Notes: generated by a model not told the origin, from the sequence alone. Shown: positions 24,189 to 35,399, counted from the first letter of the stretch. The stretch: 64,000 bases of DNA from Semisulcospira habei (GCA_036245525.1 BTPG01000004.1:215435959-215499958); one strand, 5' to 3'. Program-made: numbers and translations.

Positions 24189-24404
24189 TAACCCATTACA
24201 CCCTGAGGCTGAGTTTTGTCAAGTTTAATTTGCGTATTGTATTATGAAGGCTACATTACACATTAGGAGATAGATTAACCATTTTAGTTCAAGGGTGGTG
24301 CCAGAACAACTTGGCGCCTCAGGCGCCAAGCCTGGCACCACCCTTGAACTATCATAGTCAAATTGATTTCAAGCACTAGTGTATCAGGATGAAAAGCCGG
24401 GTTC
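24189..24404 (-). mobile_element. B3-type MITE, reverse orientation
   Basis: Left TAACCCATTACACCCTGAGG and right TATCAGGATGAAAAGCCGGG correspond to B3 ends in reverse. The stem GTTCAAGGGTGGTGCCAGA is intact. Part of the right arm between GCCAAG and CTGGCACC is deleted. Confidence 0.75.
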
Positions 24405-24457
24405 AGAAATCAAGACAGTAAGTAAATGTTTGCGAAAAGCGATATTTTGTCGTACAG

Positions 24458-24617
24458 CAGGGGATGGATCACCAGTGAAACTTCAAGGGTATCAGGAAGC
24501 TAATCTGGCACTACCTTGGAATTATAATGGATTCGTCTCATGCAACTCAGTGGTACATAGTCGTTTGTGTAGCACCTCCAAAATGTGGGACATGCTGCCT
24601 CGGGGTTTCATGAGTTA
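24458..24617 (+). mobile_element. B2-type MITE, degenerate
   Basis: AGCAGGGGATGGATCACC, CTAATCTGGCACTACC and GGTACATAGTCGTT follow B2 order. The hairpin tip has been lost. Confidence 0.6.
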
Positions 24618-25121
24618 ATGAGATAAATGCTGGCTTTATTGCCTGCGAACAAACACGTACTTCATACAATCAATAGGCAAAGACCTAGCATGTGTCCAAC
24701 CGTATTGATCCTTTAATAGGTCAGAAATGGCGGTGCCGGTGTTTCCCCCTGGGCACATACGACCTTGCTCTATAGCGTAACCGTTAAAATGTCCTGGGCA
24801 AAATCAAAGCGGCACAGTTTGGAGCACGCCTGAATTGGTCATTGTTTAAGTAGTACCCGAGGTACTCTGTGAGCTGTCCAAGGTTGCCCTATGCCCAGTA
24901 ACCCCTCCCCACCCGCCCCCCCCCCCCCCCCTCGGCCCTAAGGGCGTTGACCGTAAAGCCCAGGACTGAAGCGACCAATCAACCCAATGCGCAGAGACCA
25001 TGGTGCCGACGTCGGACCGATGACCTTTTGCGCATTAGGATACGGATTGTTGTGTTTACATTCCAGCTGGTTAGATGTCGCTGAATCAGGAGCAACACAT
25101 AGTTATTTAGTTAGTTATGAA
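24618..25121. other. No supported feature
   Basis: Contains a poly-C tract near 24,917. No repeat partner or gene is recognised. Confidence 0.5.
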
Positions 25122-25236
25122 CGCCATGCCCAGTACCAAACGGTTTTCGGGCCGAACACGGCCGCAGTGGGACCGCGCACGGCAGTGCGCGGGCCCCCTG
25201 CGGCCGTGTTCGGCCCGAGGAACTTGGCGTACTGGG
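25122..25236. repeat. F-family GC-rich hairpin, long
   Basis: The outer stem CGCCATGCCCAGTACCAAA pairs imperfectly with the 25,225 side. The inner CGAACACGGCCGCAGTGGG stem is almost perfect around GCGCACGGCAGTGCGC. Confidence 0.85.
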
Positions 25237-25634
25237 ATTACACCAAGTTCTTTCCTAAAAGACATGCCTAGCGAAGCCCCGAGATCTATCAGACATTCTG
25301 CTGTGTGATCTTGTGCCAAAAATCAAGTTCCATTTGGGTGAAAATCACGTTTAAATTCCACTTCATTGAAAATCTTGCTCCTCACGAAAACGGACTCCCT
25401 GTCTTTTTCAATCACAGGGCAGCATTGAGCTATCATGGTCGACCCAACTGCACAAGCCGGCGTGTACTTATTTAAGACGAGGCAGTTCTGTTTCAACGTA
25501 ACCCGTTTCACTCTTGAAAATATCAGAACTGACTGAGAAACCTCGAACAAACCGAGATGAGCAGTCGCTGAAGCTGAGAACAACGACGGGTATCGGATTT
25601 CATGGCTGACATTTCTCCTGTTGTTCAGATTTTC

Positions 25635-25699
25635 GCTGGTCCGTGATTTTGGACCTTAATTACGGCTTCTGGCCGTAAGGTCCAAAATCACAGACCAGC
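25635..25699. repeat. H-family hairpin
   Basis: GCTGGTCCGTGATTTTGGAC pairs with GTCCAAAATCACAGACCAGC, and an inner TACGG/CCGTA stem is also present. Confidence 0.8.
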
Positions 25700-25810
25700 A
25701 CGCAAAACCCGCATGTACTCTTAAAGTCACCGGAATCGCGTATCCGTCTAGCACTGCGTTAATTTTACATTGCTGCTGTTTCTTTTTTTTTTTATAAATA
25801 TAGTATTGCG

Positions 25811-26030
25811 TTAACTCATTGTGCCCGAGGTACGAAATACTCACATTTTGGAGTTATCCTCTGAGGACTGCATTACAATTCAGGAGACCGATCGACCATG
25901 ATAGTTCAAGGGTGGTGGCAGAATAGCTTGGCGCTTATAAAGGCGCCAAGCTATTCTGCCACCACCCATGACTGACTATCATGGTCGAGCCATATCTTGC
26001 TGTGGTGTGTCGCGGGCAGAAAGAATTATT
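25811..26030 (+). mobile_element. B1-type MITE
   Basis: TTAACTCATTGTGCCCGAGG at the left. The hairpin at 25,888-25,987 has matched changes in both arms (GGTGGCAGAATAGC and GCTATTCTGCCACC, where most copies have GTGCC/GGCAC). The right end has decayed to GGCAGAAAGAATTATT. Confidence 0.8.
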
Positions 26031-26520
26031 GTACGATTGTGAGGCAGAATTATAGCTTGTGTTAAAGGCCCACTACCGCCGTCACTGTTCAGAAATATAC
26101 ACTTCTGTAACTGACGGTTACGAAACGCTACACACAGGTTTAGTTAGTCATGGTTCATTTAGACACAGGACAATCCAGCTCAGCACACGTCGTCTTAATA
26201 TCAAGTAACCTGACAATGATTCCACTCGGGTTATATAAAGACAACGACATCAGTACGAGAAATGGCTAAAAATAGATTGACACGCTAACGGCTGCGCACA
26301 ATACGTAAGTGCGATTACGCGTGTGTGTTTGCTGCATGTCCCAAAACTGCTGTTAAAGTTCATTAGCTGTGTGGACAAGGCATAATGAGCGCAAATGATG
26401 CTGAAATGTGTCTTCAAATTTACGCGAAATGGCACTTTAATGATATCATAATCGTGAACGTGTTGCCGAACAATAGAAGATTTCCGGAATGATTGGAAAT
26501 TTCACAAAAATTGCGCGTGT

Positions 26521-26643
26521 TTCGACTAAAACAGTGGATTAAAAGCTCGGACAAACATGCGATATCGCGTGGAATTCTAACCTACTTCTGATTTCTGAAT
26601 GTAGCATGTTCGTCCGGGATTTTAATCCACTGTTTTCGTTGAA
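26521..26643. repeat. I-type hairpin, ~45-bp arms
   Basis: AAAACAGTGGATTAAAAGC and CGGACAAACATGC on the left; GCATGTTCGTCCGGGAT and TTTAATCCACTGTTTT on the right. The loop is about 35 bp. Single copy here. Confidence 0.75.
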
Positions 26644-26771
26644 ATTTGTAATTTGATCTCACTTTTATTTCAGTGAACACCAGTTTTTTTTTTTTTAAAA
26701 AACGGGTAGTTATGCCCTTGTGACAAATGACGAACTGTCCTTGTGGACAATATTATATTGCCTTAATTGTA

Positions 26772-26900
26772 TTGAGAGAGAGAGAGAGAAATGAAATGAA
26801 ATGAAATGAAATGAAACTTTATTTCTCAACGGATGAAGTAATTAGCACGAGTGCCATTTTTCATACTTGCCGTTGCTACTCTACAAACACAGGATAATAA
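26772..26900 (-). mobile_element. Retroposon 3' end with (ATTTC)n tail
   Basis: (GAAAT)n then ACTTTATTTCTCAACGGATG and, further on, CTTGCCGTTGCTACTCTAC. A short GA tract adjoins the tail. Confidence 0.55.
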
Positions 26901-27291
26901 TTGTAATACTAATATTACCAAATTACACAAAGAAAAATTAGGAGACATTAAACATGAAGAGACATTAAACAAAATTCATTCCGATTCATTCGGTCATACA
27001 AACGAAAAACAAAGTACACGCAACGCACACACATACACGCTCGCGCGCACACACAGACACGCGCTAATGATAACTTGACCTATATACGAAGCAAATCATT
27101 TGGATCATAGTGAAAATTCACTTTAGACAGCAAAAATTATTTGGATTATAATAGAAACTTGAATTATGTAATTAGGCGATTATTATTAGTATGGACAAAC
27201 CATACGGCAGCATGCACTGATTATACGATAAGCACATGTTTTATACGGATACTTGTGGTAGATTATGTATCAGCAGACAAGTACTTGAGGA

Positions 27292-27293
<2 letters not shown>

Positions 27294-27379
<86 letters not shown>

Positions 27380-27460
27380 CAGAGAGAGAGAGAGACAGAG
27401 AGACAGAGACAGAGACTGAGAGAGACAGAGAGAGAGAGACAGAGAGAGAGAGAGAACATA
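27294..27460. repeat. (GA)n / (GACA) tract
   Basis: About 40 GA units, then mixed GAGACAGA units to the end. Confidence 0.95.
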
Positions 27461-27621
27461 CACGTTCACTGATTTGAGAGAATTATCAAGACCTAAAGTT
27501 TCTGTTTATGTCGGGTTGTCAAGACTAGATACACAAGAAAAGGTTGAAAGATGCTGACCCCAGACAAAAATCCGCTCCGTGTGTGTGCGTGTTAAGGCAA
27601 AAACGAGTGAACCCGTTTTGC

Positions 27622-27682
27622 TGTGAAACGCAAGATTTTCATTGTATTACATTCAAAATCTCGCTTTTTGCAAAATGGCCGC
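27622..27682. repeat. E-family hairpin
   Basis: TGTGAAACGCAAGATTTTC and AAAATCTCGCTTTTTGCAAA around ATTGTATTACAT. Confidence 0.75.
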
Positions 27683-27690
27683 TATGCTAC

Positions 27691-27748
27691 TTTTAGTGAA
27701 AAGAAAGATTTTCACTGTATCGTAATGAAAATCTTGCTCAGCAGAAAA
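27691..27748. repeat. E-family hairpin, tandem neighbour
   Basis: TTTTAGTGAAAAGAAAGATT and GAAAATCTTGCTCAGCAG around TTCACTGTATCGTAATGAA, 8 bp from the previous copy. Confidence 0.7.
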
Positions 27749-27800
27749 ATATACATACTTCCTCGGGCATAACTGAAGAGGAGGTTCTCGGGTCTTCTAT

Positions 27801-27862
27801 ACTGACGAGCAAAAGAAATGCGATATGTTTGGCATAATTTCAAAAATGTCGCATTTCTCACG
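27801..27862. repeat. G-type hairpin
   Basis: GACGAGCAAAAGAAATGCGA and TCGCATTTCTCACG. The fuller relative is at 50,177. Confidence 0.6.
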
Positions 27863-27936
27863 AAAACCGACAAATCGTCATGACAGAGACAGGCCCTTTA
27901 AACATGTGTGCCTTGGGAAGGCGAAAGACGGTTCGC

Positions 27937-28008
27937 CCATTTTTGTGATTGCAAGATTTCACGGAATTACAATATAAAAATAATCTCGCTTTTCACAAAA
28001 ATGGACTT
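27937..28008. repeat. E-family hairpin, diverged left arm
   Basis: CCATTTTTGTGATTGCAAGA at the left; ATCTCGCTTTTCACAAAA and ATGGAC at the right. Confidence 0.7.
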
Positions 28009-28135
28009 GCTGTCCGCTTTTTTTTTTTCCTTCGCAGGGCAAAATTTTGTGTTCTGGACTGTGATTTACAAGCGGCATGGGCTCACGTCGTCTTATGTTG
28101 GCGATGGCAATCTGTGAGAGCTTTAGTGATCAGTT

Positions 28136-28356
28136 CAACTCCGTTACTGCTATAGAGGGCCGCTCGCTGATTGCGTTTCTCACATCTTCGTTAAGTCTCC
28201 ACTGCAGTCGCACTGAGAGATTGAACATTGGATACAAAGTGGTGTCAGTCAGAGGCATAGATCCTCATGAGCTCCCCGCAGTTGCGGGGGCTCTTGAGGA
28301 TGTATACCTCTGGCAGTTGCGAGGTGTTGAGTTTTTCTCGGCAGTGAGGGGGTTAA
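28136..28356 (-). mobile_element. A-family MITE, reverse orientation
   Basis: TCTCGGCAGTGAGGGGGTTAA at the right is the A left end reversed. The hairpin is at 28,247-28,314. The other end is too diverged to place exactly. Confidence 0.7.
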
Positions 28357-28696
28357 CCTCTCTGCATGGCCCTTGACCCTACCCACTCCGCGCGAGATTA
28401 TTTATTCATGAATACAGGGTAAGACAATAAAGGTAAAAGATGTGAGGCCATTGCCTGCAAAGAAATCGATACGGCAATATACACAGCAAGGCCAACTTGA
28501 GGCAGTGGTGGAAAATAAAATGGCATGTCGGCTGTTCAGCTTCCCTTTTCAAGTTCAGACCCAGAGGCAAGCTGGACAAACACAGCCTCGTGTTATCACG
28601 ATAAAACCTGCTTGTCTTAAAGTCTGACCGTGTTATCGGTGTTCGTGTTAAAGTGATGCTGAACCGCCTACACAGGCTTGAGAAGAAAAAATACAC

Positions 28697-28802
28697 CCAG
28701 TTAGGAAAAAGTATTAGGCAGAGGTCAGGCCTAACTGGCCCGCGCACTGCCGTGCGCGGGCCAGTTAGGGCTGATCTCGGCCTAATACTTTTTCCTCATT
28801 GG
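28697..28802. repeat. F-family GC-rich hairpin, long
   Basis: CCCAGTTAGGAAAAAGTATT pairs with AATACTTTTTCCTCATTGGG. The inner CTAACTGGCCCGCGCAC stem is perfect around TGCC. Confidence 0.85.
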
Positions 28803-28907
28803 GCATCGACTTTGGGAGTATGGAGCCATAGACCTGACTGCGTTGTATCCGATTTTACAATGTATTTAATTATCGACAGTGACGGGGATAATTCTGGTAT
28901 CATGTTG

Positions 28908-29040
<133 letters not shown>

Positions 29041-29530
29041 ACACAGAGTCTTATTGCAGCTAAACATGGCACTGTGCTGTGTGATAGTCTGCCTTATATC
29101 TATGCACAGATTTCTTGAATCATCAAAGAATTTTACAGGAAACTACTCAAATAACTCAAAGAAACCGCAAACAATTAAACAAACAAATGAATTCACAAAA
29201 GATCAAACGAGCAAACATGAATGAATGAATGAATGAATGAATGAATGATAGGCCGACATATCAATGTACTCAAAAGTTTAAAGCCATCTTCATTGCGCAT
29301 AGCTTTTTTTCCTGTGGGGAACATTACGCACGCACGCACACATACACACACAGAGCCACACGCACGCACACACGGACACACACACGCGCGCGCTCACCAC
29401 TGTTTTGGCTGCTTTGCTTTCTCATGAATATTTCATTCCAAGGTAACGGCAGGCTCTTAGTTCCGGGCAAGGACCAGCCCATTGTGAATCGCGTGTCTGA
29501 CCTTTTCGTCTGCCTCTCTTTTCATGCCTC

Positions 29531-29908
29531 TAATCCCTTTACCGAGAAAAGGTGACTGCGATTAAGCTGCAAGAGGCATAGATCCTCGGAGAGCCCCCGC
29601 GACTGCGGGGGCTCATGATGTTCTATGCCTCTTGCTGACACCAATTTGAATCCATGTTCTTTGGACAGTTGTGACTTTTGGTCGTTAGGTAAAGACAGAT
29701 TTCACTGTCGAGAAAAAGTGAACGAGTTCTAATTGCAAGAGGCATTGATCCTCATGAGCCCCCGCGACAGCGGGAGCTCATGAGGGGTCCGTGCCTCTTG
29801 CTGAAACCATTTTGTATCCATGTTCTTTGGACAGTTGTGGCATTTGGTCGTTTAGTGAACACGGATTTCAGAAACAGAATGTACGTCCTTTGGCAGAGAA
29901 GGGGTTAA
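29531..29908 (+). mobile_element. Tandem dimer of A-family elements
   Basis: The first unit starts TAATCCCTTTACCGAG with its hairpin at 29,569-29,637. The second hairpin is at 29,733-29,800, and the right end GAAGGGGTTAA is at 29,898-29,908. Between them the first unit's internal ACAGATTTCA runs straight into the second unit's left-end CTGTCGAGAAAA, so there is no TTAA at the junction. Period about 165 bp. Confidence 0.8.
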
Positions 29909-30097
29909 TATCTCTGATGTAGTTATTTGTGTTCCCCCCCCCCCCCTCAATTCCTTATTGTCCCTACACTGAAATTCACACTAAACCGATTGTATGAATC
30001 AATGTAAAAGTCGTTTTTTCTTTCATCTGCAAATTCTGGCCGTAAAGGTCGTCGGTACAATATGCCGAGTCTATTCAACTAGACGTATATGTTCTGT

Positions 30098-30152
30098 AAT
30101 GGTCTGTCATTTTGGACTTTACGGGTGAAAAGTCGTAAGGTCTAAAATAACA
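30098..30152. repeat. H-family hairpin, diverged
   Basis: GTCTGTCATTTTGGACTTTA pairs with AAGGTCTAAAATAACAAAC. Confidence 0.6.
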
Positions 30153-30329
30153 AACCCGGCGGATCGTATTCCTTGAATATTCCTACTTGACTACAGCTAG
30201 TATGGTGTATTACTGTAAAAAAAAAGAGTAGCAAGCGAGTTCATATGTATGCAAACAAACATGTTTATTTGTGTTGTTATCTATTCTTTAGTACACAAAG
30301 TCCAGGCAAATGCACGGTAATCATTTGTC

Positions 30330-30392
30330 AGCTTGGCCGTGATTCCGGATCTTACGGTTTTCAGGCGTGTGGTTCAAAATCACAGACCAGCT
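30330..30392. repeat. H-family hairpin, diverged
   Basis: GGCCGTGATTCCGGATCTTA and GTTCAAAATCACAGACCAGC. The inner stem is weaker than at 25,635. Confidence 0.55.
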
Positions 30393-30621
30393 ACCATATT
30401 AATATGGAACAATTGACTAATACGCTTTGCACTCAAGCTACGAACATCGGGAGTATATTGCCAACGAACGTTGGTTCTACTTTCCTTATAACAAGATCGG
30501 ATACATCAACAGAAGCATTATCAGATCTCCCAGCAGCACCCTTTCTATGTAAATTACTTCGCTTATAACAAACGTCGGATATTAAACGAGACTAACGAGA
30601 AAACGTGGGTCCTCTGACGAT

Positions 30622-30701
30622 TTAACTCATTCGAGACGTGCCACTTCTGGATACGCGGCATAAGCCGCGTATCCAGAGGTGGCACGTCTCGAACGAGTTA
30701 A
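30622..30701. mobile_element. C-family palindromic element, both TTAA intact
   Basis: An 80-bp hairpin. The arms TTAACTCATTCGAGACGTGC and GCACGTCTCGAACGAGTTAA differ at one position. CCACTTCTGG/CCAGAGGTGG in the middle mostly co-vary. Confidence 0.9.
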
Positions 30702-30773
30702 ATTGTTATCCGAAGCTTACCGTGCAAAAGATAGACGTTTTTGTGTAAAGTTGACTATGGGTGCATTTATTTT

Positions 30774-30815
30774 ACCACACTGGTTGTCTGCCTCGAGGCA
30801 GACAACCAGTGTGGT
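30774..30815. repeat. Perfect 42-bp palindrome without loop
   Basis: ACCACACTGGTTGTCTGCC, TCGA, then the exact complement. Flanks are not inverted. It is not related to the other families. Confidence 0.9.
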
Positions 30816-31089
30816 GATATACACGATCTGAGCGGCCGCTGAATTGCGGTCTCCATTTTGGTATCCAATCATCTCTTCACTCTTAATGCTTGGCCATTGT
30901 CTGCAGCTAATGTCCGCAACCGTGGATTGCGCTTTAGAATGTGCTAAATGATGCCCACCACGCTGATCGGCTATTGTCGGCCATTTAGCGCTGTTTTGCC
31001 CGTGATTTCCTGCACAGACTGACCATGATGATGGCTCTTTCTTGTTCACGCCAACTGCTGGCGATGACCTTGCACAACAACCAGCCATC

Positions 31090-31200
31090 TAGCCAACGAA
31101 TCAACCAACCAGCTAGCCAGACAACCAACCAACCAGCCAGCCAGCCAGCCAGCCAGCCAACCAATCAACCAACCAACCAACCAACTAACTAAACAACCAA
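31090..31200. repeat. Degenerate (AACC)n/(CAGC)n tract
   Basis: Tetranucleotide array of CAGC and AACC units. Confidence 0.85.
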
Positions 31201-31461
31201 ACAAACAAAGAAACAAATAGTCCATTTCTGATGTGTGTCCATTTTGCAAAATTGAAAATTTATTGAATTATGTTGCACTTTCCCCTTTCAAGCGTGTTTC
31301 TTTCTTTGTAGTGTAGTTGATTCAGTTACAATAGAAAGAAACATCTATTTTATCCATCAGTATAAGCCTTGTGTTCATCCTTTGTTTTCGGGAACACAGT
31401 CGCTGGAACTTCTTCAATACTGTAGTGGCACGTTTGGAACACTAAAAGGCGATCAATTATC

Positions 31462-31652
31462 AGTACACATATCAAGGAGAATTATTCATAGCTGGACACA
31501 CAGTTGGATCCCCTGCCCCCTCCTAGCACCCAATCGCCAGCCAACATAAAAATACACAGGTAAAGAACAAGACTATCATATACATCCGGCAGGGGATCTA
31601 ACTGTGTGTATGTCCAGCGCTGCGTAATTCCCCTTGGTATGTGTACTGTTCT
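31462..31652. mobile_element. K-type foldback related to Penelope-like 3' UTR
   Basis: The arms GTACACATATCAAGGAGAAT ... GTTGGATCCCCTGCC and its complement at 31,592-31,652 enclose a spacer. Pieces such as CAGCGCTG, GGATCCCCTGCC and CCAATCGCCAGCC resemble 14,625-14,830. See also 57,773. Confidence 0.5.
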
Positions 31653-31814
31653 ACCAGCACTGGCCTCGCCTATCTGGTTTGTGAGTGATCAATTATCAGC
31701 CACAGACAAACAGAACTTGGTTGGCAGTCAGTCAGGTGTCAAAGTAGTTGTTTTCAAGCAACTTACATCTGACATAAAACAATTTCACGCAACTATTAGT
31801 GAGGTTTCGATTGC

Positions 31815-32035
31815 GACGAACGACTGCCAACATCGAACGCGAGCGAAGTCACGGCGGATAACCAGCTTGTTCCATAAGCATAAACGACACTCCAACCATC
31901 TCCAAGAGGTGTAGATCCTCATGAGCCCGGAGGGGTCATGAGGATCGATGCCTCTTGGAGATGTTTAAAGTGTTGTCTGTCAGCCCTGATTTAGCTCTCC
32001 TTTGTTGTTGCGCGTCGTTCCTTGCGAATGAAACC
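31815..32035. mobile_element. A2 long foldback element
   Basis: The left arm (CGAGCGAAGTCACGGCGG, ATAAACGACACTCC) and right arm (AGTGTTGTCTGTC, and so on) surround an A-like core CTCCAAGAGGTGTAGATCC. The whole is an approximately 200-bp imperfect hairpin. Confidence 0.7.
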
Positions 32036-32043
32036 TCACTAAA

Positions 32044-32106
32044 AAGGCCGTCGTGAGATGGCCATAGTCGCATGCTCGGCGTTAAACCCAAATAACTAAC
32101 TCACTA
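32044..32106 (+). mobile_element. SINE/LINE 3' tail fragment
   Basis: AGGCCGTCGTGAGATGGCC, then GGCGTTAAACCCAAATAACT, the same type of tail as the SINE at 39,026 in a different family. Confidence 0.45.
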
Positions 32107-32278
32107 AAGAGGGACATTTATATGGTGGGTATATATAAAATATATGAAAAAAATACCCGAACGAACATACATACATACATACATACATACATACCATACA
32201 TACATGTATGCAAAAGTTATGCCGCAAAAAATTCCTAATGTTTATGCATATGGCAATATAAGTTATTGATCGCAGAGG

Positions 32279-32400
32279 TTTGCTACACCGACCCTTGTAG
32301 GCCTGAGGGAGGTCAAAGGAACCATTGTACCCCAAAGGCCTTAGGGGTACAATCATGGTTCCTTTGACCTCCCGAAGTGCTACAAGGGTCCGTGCAGCAA
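32279..32400. repeat. J-type hairpin, ~58-bp arms
   Basis: TTTGCTACACCGACCCTTGT and GGAGGTCAAAGGAACCATTG, mirrored after the tip AGGCCTTA. A half copy lies at 34,617. Confidence 0.8.
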
Positions 32401-32883
32401 GCCCCTGCTACCAATAACGTATATGTTTTCATTCCTCGAATATTTTCGTAAAAAAAAAAATCAAGAAGACATTTCCCGACCTGGATCACGCCAGACATGA
32501 CTGACGTCAAAGGAATATACATTTATACATAATAGACTTATGACGTGACGTAATTTAAAATATTTCATGACGTTTCCGTCTCCAGTACTGAGTGTGCTTG
32601 TTGTTTCAAACAACACTAAGTAACTTTTTTACTTTAGAATGTTTTGGTGATCTTTTATAGAACAAAACTCGCATCCAAGATGCGTCACAAGGAGGGCTAC
32701 AAGAAGTCCGCCATTTGTCGCGACAAGGGTTTTTTTGTATCACGGTCACATGGTACGGTTTGCGCTAAAGAGCCAGTGGACGCGGATTTCGCGTCTGAAA
32801 CCACTGCACACTGACCGACATTCACGAGAAAAATACATATGAAATGTGGCCCCAAAAATAGGGCACAAGGAATCCTGGACTAA

Positions 32884-32989
32884 CAAGAGACATAAATCTT
32901 CATGACCCTCCGCGACTACGGGGGCTATGAGGATTTATGTCTCTTGCAGATGAGTACCATTTGCCATTCCCAAGCAATTAAAGGGTTAA
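32884..32989. mobile_element. A-family hairpin plus short end
   Basis: Stem CAAGAGACATAAATC with its mirrored GATTTATGTCTCTTG. Ends AAAGGGTTAA, and that TTAA also begins the next element. Confidence 0.7.
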
Positions 32990-33174
32990 CCAATCCAGCT
33001 GCAAGAAGCGTAGATACTCATGAGCCCCCCCCCCCCCCCCGCCCCACGCAATTGCGGGGGCTCCTGAGGCTCTATGTCTCTTGCTGAAACCAATTCGTGT
33101 GATCAATTGTAGCTTTTGGTCACTGAATGAACAAATATTTAAAAATGTGCGTCCAGTGGCAGGGTTGGGGTTAA
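32986..33174 (+). mobile_element. A-family MITE, complete
   Basis: TTAACCAATCCAGC to GGCAGGGTTGGGGTTAA. The loop has gained a C tract. Shares its left TTAA with the preceding A copy. Confidence 0.75.
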
Positions 33175-33589
33175 TCAGTCCACTGGCAGAGTAGAGAAAA
33201 GTATTATTATAAAAGCATCAACAAAATAAAAAAAAAAAGTAGCCAATAAAAAAAAATACGCTTTGAAAAGTAGTAAACGAAAAAAAAAAAAAAAACTGTT
33301 GTGAACGTTTTTCATGCTTGTCCGTTCACAGCGTGTTTCTTGCTTTCTCGACTATTTTTCTGTGGTGAATGGTCTTTCCAGCATCCCTAGATGATCCCGT
33401 TTCTCTGTTGTTGTGTTTGCCGTTTTTCTGCTTCTCGGACTACAATTACACTGCTTGTGCTTCAGATGTAATTATTTCTTGTGTGCAGTGCACTCGCACT
33501 GACTTGTGTGCAGTGCACACGCACTCACGACTTTACTACACCTCATTTTGAGTCACATGTGGAGCCGATCTTTGTCAAAATCATGACAA

Positions 33590-33715
33590 AAAAGATAACT
33601 GCCAAATGTGTAATATGCAAAGAAGATCGCGAGAAAGAAACACGCTTAGAAAGGACAAGTACAACTCAATTGTGTTGTACTTTTCCGTTGTAAATGCGTT
33701 TCTTTTTTTGGATTT
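33590..33715. mobile_element. Penelope-like tail foldback
   Basis: GACAAAAAAGATAACTGCCA through GAAAGAAACACGCTTAGA (minus orientation), joined to AATTGTGTTGTACTTTTCCG and GTTTCTTTTT (plus orientation). Same design as 19,686. Confidence 0.6.
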
Positions 33716-33883
33716 TTCTTCGATCTTTCTCAGCATTCGTGAGTGCGTTCTGTTCTCTCTCTCCGTGGATGAAATTACCCTGCTGTGTCTACAGATCTGA
33801 TTGGTGCCTGTACGCAGTGCACACGCACTAACCGGCACAATTTGTGCCCGCTGTACCTGTATAGGTTGCATGGAGCCGTGACA

Positions 33884-33969
33884 CGAGAATCGATAAAGTA
33901 CTGGTTCCAGAAGCAAGTTTATGGTAATTACCATAACTGACTTCTGCAACCAGTACTTTATTGATTCTC
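33884..33969. repeat. Q-type hairpin, 86 bp
   Basis: GAGAATCGATAAAGTACTGG and CCAGTACTTTATTGATTCTC. Centre TTTATGGTAATTACCATAA, no loop. Confidence 0.85.
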
Positions 33970-33978
33970 TCTGTCTTC

Positions 33979-34010
<32 letters not shown>

Positions 34011-34019
34011 GTCTGTCTC

Positions 34020-34090
<71 letters not shown>
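33970..34090. repeat. (CTGT)n / (CT)n tract
   Basis: Starts exactly at the right end of the Q hairpin. Confidence 0.9.
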
Positions 34091-34182
34091 TTCGATTACC
34101 TGATGAGCCAAACATAACAAGACTGAGCAGCATTTTTATACAAACCCTGATGGTTAATGCTTTCATGTAATATATGCATTTA

Positions 34183-34186
<4 letters not shown>

Positions 34187-34242
<56 letters not shown>
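34187..34242. repeat. (TG)n tract
   Basis: About 28 units. Confidence 0.95.
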
Positions 34243-34243
<1 letters not shown>

Positions 34244-34349
34244 TATACGGTGAATGTTGAGTGCTACTATTATTTTGTGTAAATAATTTTTGTTTAATTT
34301 TTAAATTTTTTTTTATTGTTGCATGAAATAATGTGTGTAAATATAATTC

Positions 34350-34351
<2 letters not shown>

Positions 34352-34399
<48 letters not shown>

Positions 34400-34400
34400 C
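34352..34400. repeat. (TTA)n tract
   Basis: Sixteen units, preceded by AATATAATTCTTTATTA. Confidence 0.95.
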
Positions 34401-34424
34401 TTTTAATCTATTTTCTGTTGTAGA

Positions 34425-34507
34425 TGTTAGCAACGGCAAGTTTGTAAAATGACGATTTATTTCTGTCAAAACGTTTTACCGTTGATAAATAAAGTTTCAT
34501 CATCATC

Positions 34508-34563
<56 letters not shown>

Positions 34564-34565
34564 GC

Positions 34566-34613
<48 letters not shown>
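34425..34613 (+). mobile_element. Retroposon 3' end, (ATC)n tail and adjoining tracts
   Basis: TAGCAACGGCAAGTTTG, then CGTTGATAAATAAAGTTTC, (ATC)n, (CT)n at 34,511-34,561 and (CAT)n at 34,565-34,613. Confidence 0.55.
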
Positions 34614-34616
34614 TAT

Positions 34617-34672
34617 CACCAGGCTCTTGACCTCCCTCAGGCCTACAAGGGTCGGTGTAGCAAACCCTTGCG
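34617..34672. repeat. J-type half hairpin
   Basis: TTGACCTCCCTCAGGCC and TACAAGGGTCGGTGTAGCAA match one arm of the 32,279 copy. Confidence 0.65.
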
Positions 34673-34739
34673 ACCAATAACTTGTCTTTCTCTCTCTTAT
34701 CATCTTCAAGATTATCATTATCATCATCACCATCATGCA

Positions 34740-35195
34740 GATTTCAAGGAACGGCCTGTACTAGCTGCTACTGACAAGGGTTGTTGATGTTTTACAAGCC
34801 AGTTTATCCGGTGTGTACTTTTGCAATAGATTGCCACATTTACAGATCACCTCCATGAGAATTTGCAGGTACAACTCGATATGGCACGGCTTCTGTGGGG
34901 ACCAAATCAGTCAAATTTTGTTGTTTGCTTTTGTGTGCATGCCTTTACAGCTATTTTCGCAAGAACGTTTTGCTTGTTATTTCTTTTAGTATGTAGACTT
35001 GTCTATTTAGTTTTAGAAAAGGATAGATTGTAAGATTGGTACATGTATCCTGCAATAAAAAAACGTTTCATCCAGTTGGTCTCTATCCATTTCCCGTATC
35101 ACTCACACTCCCCCCCCCCTCCTCCCTCTTCCACCCACTCACCAGGTCACCACACACACACCAGCGTCTTATGGGTTAAATGACAGAGCTCTGTA
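34740..35195. other. No supported feature
   Basis: A short AATAAAAAAACGTTTCATCC at 35,053 may be a retroposon end. Otherwise unremarkable. Confidence 0.4.
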
Positions 35196-35399
35196 TTAAC
35201 CCCTTCACTGCCTAGAAAACCTTGACATCCAGTTGCAAGAGGCATAGATCCTCAGGAGCCCCCACAGTCGCGGGGGCTCATGAGGATCTATGCCTCTTGG
35301 TGAAACCACTTTTTATGCTTGTTCCTTAAACCTCTGAACTGTTCGGCGTTGAATTAACCCACATTTCACAAACAGAAATTGTGTCAGCGAATGGGTTAA
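35196..35399 (+). mobile_element. A-family MITE, complete
   Basis: TTAACCCCTTCACTGCC at the left and GCGAATGGGTTAA at the right, 204 bp. Hairpin at 35,234-35,300. Confidence 0.85.

Noticed and set aside
31606..31914. Possible small gene (102 codons)
   Set aside because: It starts in the K foldback and ends in the A2 foldback, so most of the frame is repeat sequence.
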